From contig JBBRVU010000061.1 of the NCBI GenBank assembly GCA_038246575.1, positions 1 to 20,505 of the forward strand: DNA of 20,505 bases. The letters are read 5' to 3'. A model generated the notes under the pieces. The model was not told the origin of the DNA, made no database searches, and worked only from the letters and a program-made list of their open reading frames with translations. Shown here piece after piece: positions 14,945 through 20,505 of this stretch (the stretch's first letter is position 1; each line of letters starts with the position of its first letter). Source of the stretch: JACCUZ01 sp038246575. GTDB lineage: Bacteria; Actinomycetota; Actinomycetes; JACCUZ01. The translations under genes were made by a program, and so were the position numbers.

Positions 14945-16123
14945 ATGCCCGGACCCCTGGACGGCCTGCTCGTCGTCGACCTGTCCCGCGCTTTGGCCGG
15001 CCCGCACGCGGCGATGATGCTGGGCGATCTCGGCGCCCGGGTCATCAAGGTGGAGAACCCCGACGGCGGTGACGACAGCCGCGGCTGGGGGCCGCCGTTC
15101 GTCGGGCCAGGCGGCGCTGTGGCCGACAGCGGCGAGTCGACGTACTTCTTCTCCTGCAACCGCAACAAGGAGTCGGTGACGGCCGACCTCAAGTCGCCGG
15201 AGGGCAAGGAGCTGCTGACCCGGCTGGTGCGCCAGGCCGACGTGCTCGTCGAGAACTTCCGCACCGGGGTGCTCGACCGGCTCGGCTTCACTGTCGAGGC
15301 GATGCACGAGCTCAACCCGCGGCTGGTGGTCCTGTCCATCACCGGGTTCGGCCACGACGGGCCCGAGGGCGGGCGTGCGGGCTATGACCAGATCGCGCAG
15401 GGCGAGGCCGGGCTGATGTCGCTGACCGGCACCGGGCCCGACGCCCCGATGCGGGTCGGCGTGCCGATCGGCGACCTGCTCGCCGGGATGTACGGCGCGT
15501 ACGGAGCGGTGGCCGCGCTGCACGAGCGGTCGGTCACCGGTCTCGGGACCGTGGTGCGGACGTCGTTGCTCGCCGCGATCGTCGGGGTGCACGCGTTCCA
15601 GGGCACCCGCTACACCGTGACCGGCGAGGTGCCCTACGGCCAGGGCAACCACCATCCCTCGATCTGCCCCTACGGCCTGTTCCGCTGCCGGGACGGGATC
15701 GTGCAGATCTCGGTCGGCAGCGAGAGCCTGTGGCGACGGCTGGCCCCGGCGGTCGGCGTGCCGGTGGACGCGCCGGGCTTCGCGACCAACGCCGAGCGGG
15801 TGCGCAACCGGGAGGCCGTGGTGGCTGCCGTGAACGAGGCCTTCGCTGCGTACGACCTGGTGGACCTGCTGCCCAAGCTGGCCGAGCTGGGCATCCCCGC
15901 GGGCGAGGTGCGCTCGCTGGACCGGGTGTACGAGTGGGACCAGACCCGCTCGCAGGGCCTGCTGATCGACGTCGAGCACGCGAGCGCCGGCCGGCTGACG
16001 CTGCCGGGGCCGCCGCTGCGCTTCGACGGTTCCGAGGCGATGACTCACGCGGCGCCGCCGACGCTGGGCCAGCACGACACGTCGGTGCGGGCGTGGCTGG
16101 ACGAGGTGGAGGGGTCCCCGTGA
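14945..16123 (+). CDS. CaiB/BaiF-family (class III) CoA-transferase
   Basis: This 392-residue enzyme moves CoA between acyl-CoA and a free carboxylic acid, or handles an acyl-CoA racemase-type reaction; the substrate cannot be read from sequence. The N-terminal LLVVDLSRALAGPHAAMMLGD and ARVIKVENPDGGD, the NRNKESVTADLKSPEG segment, ADVLVENFRTGVLDRLG, and the GRAGYDQIAQGEAGLMSLTG region are all family hallmarks. D177 in VPIGDLLAGMYG is the likely catalytic Asp that forms the acyl anhydride. The ATG at 14945 matches the family N-terminus; the open frame back to 14732 is a shadow. The stop overlaps the next gene's start as GTGA, so the pair should be translationally coupled and act on related CoA esters. 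Confidence 0.95.
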   Translation: MPGPLDGLLVVDLSRALAGPHAAMMLGDLGARVIKVENPDGGDDSRGWGPPFVGPGGAVADSGESTYFFSCNRNKESVTADLKSPEGKELLTRLVRQADVLVENFRTGVLDRLGFTVEAMHELNPRLVVLSITGFGHDGPEGGRAGYDQIAQGEAGLMSLTGTGPDAPMRVGVPIGDLLAGMYGAYGAVAALHERSVTGLGTVVRTSLLAAIVGVHAFQGTRYTVTGEVPYGQGNHHPSICPYGLFRCRDGIVQISVGSESLWRRLAPAVGVPVDAPGFATNAERVRNREAVVAAVNEAFAAYDLVDLLPKLAELGIPAGEVRSLDRVYEWDQTRSQGLLIDVEHASAGRLTLPGPPLRFDGSEAMTHAAPPTLGQHDTSVRAWLDEVEGSP

Positions 16124-17610
16124 GCAGCCCGGGTGCGCTGGAGCTGATCGACGCCGTCCTCGACAAGGGCAGCTGGTCGCGCTGGGACGCCCCGCTGACG
16201 GGGGGGCCACCCGCGGACAGCGCCTACGCCGCTTCGCTGGCCCGGGCGCGGGAGCGGACCGGGCTGGACGAGGCCGTCATCACCGGCGAGGGCCGGATCC
16301 GGGGCCGGCGGGTGGCGGTCGCGGCCTGCGAGTTCGGGTTCCTCGCCGGCTCGATCGGGGTGGCGGCGGCCGACCGGCTGGTGGCCGCGGTCGAACGCGC
16401 GACCGACGAGCGCCTGCCGCTGCTGGCGTCGCCCACCTCGGGTGGCACCCGGATGCAGGAGGGCACGGTCGCCTTCCTGCAGATGGTGAAGATCTCGGCC
16501 GCGATCGGGCGGCACAAGGCCAACGGCAACCCGTACCTCGTCTACCTGCGCAACCCGACGACCGGCGGGGTGCTGGCGTCGTGGGGGTCGCTCGGGCACG
16601 TCACGGTCGCCGAGCCCGGCGCGCTGATCGGCTTCCTCGGGCCGCGGGTCTACGAGGCGCTGTACGGCGCGACCTTCCCGGCCGGCGTGCAGACGGCCGA
16701 GAACCTGCGCGACCACGGGATCGTCGACGCGGTCCTGCCGCCGGACGCGATCGCGGAGGTGCTCAACCGCGCACTGAACGTGCTGGCCGGCCCGCTCGAG
16801 GGATCGCCTGCCGTGGCCGACGTGCCGGACGAGCCGGTGCCGGACGTCCCTGCGTGGGACTCGATCCTGGCGTCGCGGCGGCCGGACCGGCCGGGGGTGC
16901 GCCAGCTGCTGCGGCACTCGGCGAGTGACGTGGTGCCGTTGCACGGGACCGGTGCGGGGGAGACCGACGCCGGTCTGCTGCTGGCGCTGGCCCGGTTCGG
17001 CGGGGCGCCGTGCGTGGTGCTCGGCCAGGACCGGTCGCGGCAGGGGGTGGGCAGCCCGCTGGGGCCCGCGGGGCTGCGCGAGGCCCGGCGCGGGATGAAG
17101 CTGGCCGACGAGCTGAAGCTGCCGCTGGTGACGGTGATCGACACGTCCGGCGCCGCGCTGTCGAAGGAGGCCGAGGAGGGCGGGCTGGCGGGGGAGATCG
17201 CCCGGTCGCTGGCCGACCTGGTGCTGCTGGACGCGCCGACGGTGTGCCTGCTGCTCGGCGAGGGGGCGGGCGGGGGAGCGTTGGCGCTGCTCCCGGCCGA
17301 CCGGGTGGTGTGCGCGCAGCACGCCTGGCTCTCCCCGCTGCCACCCGAAGGTGCGTCGGCGATCCTGCACCGGACCACCGACCGGGCACCGGAGATGGCG
17401 GCGGCACAGGGGGTGCGCTCGCTGGACCTGCTGGCGGCCGGGGTGGTCGACCGGGTGGTGGCCGAGCACCCGGACGCGGCCGACGAGCCGGGTCCGTACC
17501 TGTCCCGGGTGGCGCGCGTGCTCGAGTACGAGCTCACCTCGCTGCTGCACCGGGACCCGCGGACAAGGCTGGCCGCCCGGCTGGCCCGCTACCGCGCCCT
17601 CGGCAGCTGA
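16120..17610 (+). CDS. Fused beta/alpha acyl-CoA carboxyltransferase (AccD-AccA type)
   Basis: This 496-residue protein has two crotonase-fold halves. Residues 1 to about 245 resemble the AccD (beta) subunit: SPTSGGTRMQEGTVAFLQM, NPTTGGVLASWGSLGH and GALIGFLGPRVYE. Residues from about 265 on resemble AccA (alpha): VVLGQDRSRQG, LPLVTVIDTSGAALSKEAEEGG, LLLGEGAGGGALALLPADR and SPLPPEGASAILHR. The AccD zinc ribbon is absent. The family transfers a carboxyl group between biotin and a CoA ester, but no biotin carboxylase or biotin carrier lies in the window, so it uses parts from elsewhere or works as a decarboxylase. The GTG has a strong GGAGGGG 5 nt upstream and overlaps the CoA-transferase stop. 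Confidence 0.9.
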   Translation: MSSPGALELIDAVLDKGSWSRWDAPLTGGPPADSAYAASLARARERTGLDEAVITGEGRIRGRRVAVAACEFGFLAGSIGVAAADRLVAAVERATDERLPLLASPTSGGTRMQEGTVAFLQMVKISAAIGRHKANGNPYLVYLRNPTTGGVLASWGSLGHVTVAEPGALIGFLGPRVYEALYGATFPAGVQTAENLRDHGIVDAVLPPDAIAEVLNRALNVLAGPLEGSPAVADVPDEPVPDVPAWDSILASRRPDRPGVRQLLRHSASDVVPLHGTGAGETDAGLLLALARFGGAPCVVLGQDRSRQGVGSPLGPAGLREARRGMKLADELKLPLVTVIDTSGAALSKEAEEGGLAGEIARSLADLVLLDAPTVCLLLGEGAGGGALALLPADRVVCAQHAWLSPLPPEGASAILHRTTDRAPEMAAAQGVRSLDLLAAGVVDRVVAEHPDAADEPGPYLSRVARVLEYELTSLLHRDPRTRLAARLARYRALGS

Positions 17611-17618
17611 CCCGGCCG

Positions 17619-17637
17619 GGGCCTAGGGTGTCGGCCC
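17619..17637 (+). promoter_or_regulatory. carbamate kinase promoter (-10) inside an inverted repeat, near-leaderless
   Basis: TAGGGT (17624-17629) ends 8 nt before the ATG at 17638, with no ribosome binding site between, so the mRNA should start at or just before the start codon. GGGCC (17619-17623) and GGCCC (17633-17637) flank the -10. In DNA this GC-rich a 5-bp repeat alone proves little. Confidence 0.45.
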
Positions 17638-18576
17638 ATGCGGGTCCTGATCGCCCTCGGGGGCAACGCCATGACGGGCCCGGGCGGCAGCGCGACCGCC
17701 GAGGACCAGGACCGCGCGGTCGTGGTGGCCATGGACCCGGTCGCCGACCTCATCGGTGCCGGCGTCGACGTGCTGCTCACCCACGGCAACGGGCCCCAGG
17801 TCGGCAACCTGCTGGTGAAGAACGAGCTGGCCGCCCACGTCGTCCCGCCCGTACCCCTGGACTGGTGTGGCGCGCAGACCCAGGGCACGCTCGGCTTCCT
17901 CATCCTGGACGCGCTCGATGCCGCACTGGCAGCCCGCGGCACCGACCGCCGCGTCGCCGCTCTCGTGACCCGCACCCGCGTGGACGGCGCGGACGCCGGG
18001 TTCGCCAAGCCGACCAAGCCGATCGGTCGCTACCTGCCCGCCGACCAGGCCGCGACCCTCGTCGAGCACGGCCAGACCTGGGAGGACCGCGGCGAGAAGG
18101 GCTGGCGCCGCGTGGTCGCCTCGCCCGAGCCCCTCGAGATCGTCGACGCGGCCGCGATACAGGTTTTGGCCGACGCCGGCTTCGTCGTGGTGGCAGCCGG
18201 AGGTGGCGGGATCCCGGTCGTACGCGGTGACGACGGCGTCCTGCGTGGCGTCGAAGCCGTGGTCGACAAGGACCTCTCCGCAGCCCTGCTGGCCCGCGCA
18301 ATCGGCGCCGAGGTGCTCGTCATCGCGACCGACGTGCCGAACGTGGTCCTCGACTACGGGACGCCCGACGCCCGGCCGGTCGAGCGGGTCACCGTCGCCC
18401 AGATGCGCACCCTGCAAGAGGAGCAGGGGTTCGCGAGCGGCAGCATGGGTCCCAAGGTCGAGGCGGCGGTCCGGTTCGTCGAGCGGGGCGGCACCCGGGC
18501 AGTCATCACGTCGCTGGAGAACATCGAGCACGCCGTGCACGGCAGGTCCGGCACCGTCATTGAGGAGAGTGGATGA
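17638..18576 (+). CDS. arcC: Carbamate kinase
   Basis: This 312-residue amino acid kinase-fold enzyme catalyses carbamoyl phosphate + ADP = carbamate + ATP, usually in the ATP-forming direction. Motifs are RVLIALGGNAM at the N-terminus, LLTHGNGPQVGNLL, KPTKPIGRYL, VVVAAGGGGIPVV, and AVVDKDLSAALLARAIGAEVLVIATD. The end shows GSMGPKVEAAVRFV. There is no arginine deiminase or ornithine carbamoyltransferase beside it, so it is not part of a standard arginine deiminase operon. Instead its stop overlaps (ATGA) the start of a ring-opening amidohydrolase gene, tying it to carbamate or carbamoyl phosphate released in ring nitrogen catabolism (inference). Confidence 0.96.
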   Translation: MRVLIALGGNAMTGPGGSATAEDQDRAVVVAMDPVADLIGAGVDVLLTHGNGPQVGNLLVKNELAAHVVPPVPLDWCGAQTQGTLGFLILDALDAALAARGTDRRVAALVTRTRVDGADAGFAKPTKPIGRYLPADQAATLVEHGQTWEDRGEKGWRRVVASPEPLEIVDAAAIQVLADAGFVVVAAGGGGIPVVRGDDGVLRGVEAVVDKDLSAALLARAIGAEVLVIATDVPNVVLDYGTPDARPVERVTVAQMRTLQEEQGFASGSMGPKVEAAVRFVERGGTRAVITSLENIEHAVHGRSGTVIEESG

Positions 18577-19688
18577 GTACGAGCACGCAGCCCATCGAGG
18601 TCCACAAGGTCCCGCTCGAGAGTGTGTCGGACGCGTCCGGGCTCGCCCGGCTCATCGACGACGGCGCCATCGAGGCGGACCGGGTGATCGCGGTCATCGG
18701 CAAGACGGAGGGCAACGGCGGGGTGAACGACTACACCCGGATCATCGCTGACCGGGCCTTCCGCGAGGTGCTCGAGACCAAGGGCACCCGGTCGATGGAC
18801 GAGATCCGCCAGATCCCGATCGTCTGGTCCGGCGGCACCGACGGGGTCATCTCGCCGCACGCCACCATCTTCGCGACGACTGACGCCGCGAAGGTGCCGC
18901 AGACCGACGAGCCCCGGCTGTCCGTCGGCTACGCCATGAGCGAGCAGATCTTCCCGGAGGACATCGGCCGGTTGCCGATGGTCGAGAAGGTCGCCGCGGG
19001 CGTGAAGATCGCGATGGAGCGAGCCGGCATCACCGACCCGGCCGACGTCCACTACGTACAGACCAAGACCCCGCTGCTCACCCTCGAGACCATCACCGAC
19101 GCCAAGAGCCGCGGCAAGGACGTCTGGACCGAGGACACCCTCAAGTCGATGGACGTGTCGAACTCCACCACCGCGCTCGGCATCGCCCTTGCGCTCGGCG
19201 AGATCGAGATGCCCACCACCGAGCAGATCCACAAGGACCTCTCGCTGTTCTCCTCGGTCGCGTCCTGCTCGTCGGGCGTCGAGCTCGACCAGGCCCAGAT
19301 CGTGGTGCTCGGCAACGTGCGCGGGGTCGGTGGCCGGTTCCGCATCGGGCACAGCGTGATGAAGGACGCCCTCGACGCCGACGGCGTGTGGGAGTCGATC
19401 CGCAACGCCGGCCTCGACGACCTGCCCGAGCGCCCGCACACCAGCGACCTGAACGGCCGCGTGGTCAACATCTTCTGCAAGTGCGAGGCCGACCCGACCG
19501 GGCGGGTGCGCGACCGGCGCAACATCATGCTCGACGACTCGGACGTGCACTGGCACCGCCAGATCAAGTCCTGCGTCGGGGGAGTCGTCGCCTCGGTGAC
19601 CGGTGACCCGGCCGTGTTCGTGTCGGTCGCGGCGGTCCACCAGGGGCCGTCGGGCGGTGGGCCGGTCATCGCGATCGTCGAGCCCTAG
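18573..19688 (+). CDS. Ring-opening amidohydrolase, cyanuric acid amidohydrolase/barbiturase family
   Basis: This 371-residue protein belongs to the small AtzD/TrzD/barbiturase family, whose fold is a three-fold pseudo-repeat with a Lys-Ser pair in each unit. Candidate pairs are K44 (VIGKTEGNGGVNDY) with S86 (IVWSGGTDGV), and K165 (VQTKTPLL) with a Ser near 233-234 (SVASCSSGVEL). In the third repeat K303 (NIFCKCEADPTG) lies in the unit ending VHQGPSGGGP. Known members open cyanuric acid or barbiturate by amide hydrolysis; I cannot tell which from sequence. It is coupled to carbamate kinase by the ATGA overlap, and its last 23 bp overlap the end of the convergent phosphoribosyltransferase gene. 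Confidence 0.93.
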   Translation: MSTSTQPIEVHKVPLESVSDASGLARLIDDGAIEADRVIAVIGKTEGNGGVNDYTRIIADRAFREVLETKGTRSMDEIRQIPIVWSGGTDGVISPHATIFATTDAAKVPQTDEPRLSVGYAMSEQIFPEDIGRLPMVEKVAAGVKIAMERAGITDPADVHYVQTKTPLLTLETITDAKSRGKDVWTEDTLKSMDVSNSTTALGIALALGEIEMPTTEQIHKDLSLFSSVASCSSGVELDQAQIVVLGNVRGVGGRFRIGHSVMKDALDADGVWESIRNAGLDDLPERPHTSDLNGRVVNIFCKCEADPTGRVRDRRNIMLDDSDVHWHRQIKSCVGGVVASVTGDPAVFVSVAAVHQGPSGGGPVIAIVEP

Positions 19689-20472
19689 CCAGCAGCCGCA
19701 CCACCTCGTCGTCGGAGGTCTGGTCGAAGCGGTCGTAGAACTGGCTGACCGCGCCGAAGGTGTCGGGCGTCCGGGTGACGACCACGTCGTCGGCGATGGC
19801 GGCCAGCCGGGCGACCACCCGTGGCGAGGCGACCGGCGCGGCGAAGACGAGCCGCGCCGGCCGGCGCTGGCGCAGCAGCTCGAGCGCGGCGATGGCGGTC
19901 ACTCCGGTGGCGACGCCGTCGTCGACGACCACTGCCGTACGTCCGGTGACACCAGAGGCCGGCCGGCCCTGGCGGTAGGTCTGCGTACGGCGGCGGCACT
20001 CGGCCCGCTCGGCGGCGACCACGTCGGCAAGGTCGGCCGGCGTGAGGCCGGCGCTGCGCAGGCCGTCCTCGTCGAAGACGGGACTGCCGTCCTCGGCGAT
20101 CGCACCCAGGCCGAGCTCGGGTTGGTCGGGATGGCCGAGCTTGCGGACGACCAGCGCGTCCAGCTCGGCGCCGAGCGCTCGGGCGACCTCGGCAGCCACC
20201 ACGACCCCGCCGCGGGCCAGGCCGAGCACTGCGAGGTTCGCCGCCCGGCCCGTTGCGACCTGCCCGCCTTGCCCGCCCTGCCCGCCTTGCCCGCCCTGCC
20301 CGCCCGGCCCGCCCGGCCCGCGACCGCGGTCGGCCGCGTTCCGATGCGGAGCCGCGCCTTCGGACAGGTCCAGGGCCGCCACCCGGACGCCGAGATCCCG
20401 GCCGGCGGCGGCACGGTCCGCGAACCTGACACGGGTGTGGTGGATGGCCACCTGTCCAGGATGCTCCCCCAT
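19666..20472 (-). CDS. Phosphoribosyltransferase-fold protein with a Gly-Gly-Gln repeat insert
   Basis: This 268-residue protein has the type I phosphoribosyltransferase fold seen in actinobacterial phosphoribosyltransferase-like regulators. The PRPP loop is VVVDDGVATGVTAIAAL, and the preceding strand is VLGLARGGVVVAAEVARALG, followed by LDALVVRKLGHPDQPELGLGAIA. Family members usually pass directly from the N-terminal helix (VRFADRAAAGRDLG) to that strand. Here about 40 extra residues intervene, largely repeats of Gly-Gly-Gln and Gly-Gly-Pro. The substrate is unknown. The ATG at 20472 starts the frame; a GTG 7 codons later, 12 nt after GGGGAG, is an alternative. Its 3' end overlaps the amidohydrolase gene by 23 bp tail to tail. 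Confidence 0.85.
   Translation of the reverse strand: MGEHPGQVAIHHTRVRFADRAAAGRDLGVRVAALDLSEGAAPHRNAADRGRGPGGPGGQGGQGGQGGQGGQVATGRAANLAVLGLARGGVVVAAEVARALGAELDALVVRKLGHPDQPELGLGAIAEDGSPVFDEDGLRSAGLTPADLADVVAAERAECRRRTQTYRQGRPASGVTGRTAVVVDDGVATGVTAIAALELLRQRRPARLVFAAPVASPRVVARLAAIADDVVVTRTPDTFGAVSQFYDRFDQTSDDEVVRLLARARRSR
20261..20322. repeat. 9-bp in-frame tandem repeat inside the phosphoribosyltransferase gene
   Basis: About seven units of TGCCCGCCY (plus strand) are present; the last two are GGCCCGCCC and a partial unit. The ninth base alternates T/C over most of it, giving an 18-bp higher-order period. On the coding strand each unit is Gly-Gly-Gln (or Gly-Gly-Pro). The reading frame survives any gain or loss of units. 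The coding strand is also rich in GGG runs. Confidence 0.92.
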
Positions 20473-20483
20473 ACGACCCCGTA

Positions 20484-20501
20484 CTGGCCAGACCTGGCCA
20501 G
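20484..20501. promoter_or_regulatory. paired CTGGCCAG palindromes upstream of the phosphoribosyltransferase gene
   Basis: Two identical 8-bp palindromes, CTGGCCAG, are spaced 10 bp apart (20484-20491 and 20494-20501), one helical turn, starting 11 bp upstream of the ATG. The layout suits an operator for cooperative binding. The window ends 4 bp later, so the promoter cannot be judged. Confidence 0.35.
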
Positions 20502-20505
20502 ATCC

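Noticed and set aside
20261..20322. CRISPR-like array
   Set aside because: The 9-bp units are contiguous with no spacers and are in frame in a coding gene.

Overview
The window is high-GC chromosomal DNA from an actinobacterium. The evidence is the conserved run rapZ-yvcK-whiA followed by gap-pgk-tpiA-secG and rbpA (WhiA and RbpA are actinobacterial hallmarks or have close actinobacterial forms), frequent GTG starts, and TAnnnT -10 boxes placed only 6-8 nt before a start codon, which suggests leaderless mRNAs. The genus cannot be fixed from sequence alone; a non-streptomycete such as a Nocardioides-like or Frankia-like lineage is a guess.

Layout. 1-886: 3' end of uvrA, with an Ala/Lys-rich tail. 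887-4711: a signalling island between uvrA and uvrC. It holds a lone receiver protein on the minus strand and, divergent from it, a NarL-type response regulator and a soluble histidine kinase whose catalytic core sits between PAS modules. 4773-5279: a Tat/lipobox-bearing Rieske protein. 5348-10253: uvrC-rapZ-yvcK-whiA, a tightly packed and probably co-transcribed set. 10254-10543: a non-coding stretch with a C-rich tract, CGCAGC repeats and a striking 94-bp nested inverted repeat, then the gap promoter. 10544-13879: the triose-phosphate part of glycolysis (gap, pgk, tpiA) and secG. 13981-14319: rbpA, with its own promoter.

14329-20472: accessory metabolism. A minus-strand P-loop kinase diverges from a CoA-transferase gene, which is translationally coupled to a fused beta/alpha carboxyltransferase. 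Next come carbamate kinase and a cyanuric acid amidohydrolase/barbiturase-family protein, joined by an ATGA overlap. A phosphoribosyltransferase on the minus strand, carrying an in-frame Gly-Gly-Gln tandem repeat, converges on them.

How the genes may work together: UvrA and UvrC are excision-repair partners. RapZ, YvcK and WhiA couple envelope and carbon status to division and development. The gap-pgk-tpiA run feeds central metabolism. The most interesting points are the 94-bp nested palindrome, the carbamate kinase plus ring-opening amidohydrolase operon (with a speculative link to the adjacent CoA-transferase/carboxyltransferase pair), the PAS-kinase-PAS sensor with its orphan receiver, the low-complexity insert in the phosphoribosyltransferase, and a recurring arrangement of inverted repeats around -10 boxes. 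No RNA genes, insertion sequences or CRISPR arrays were recognised.
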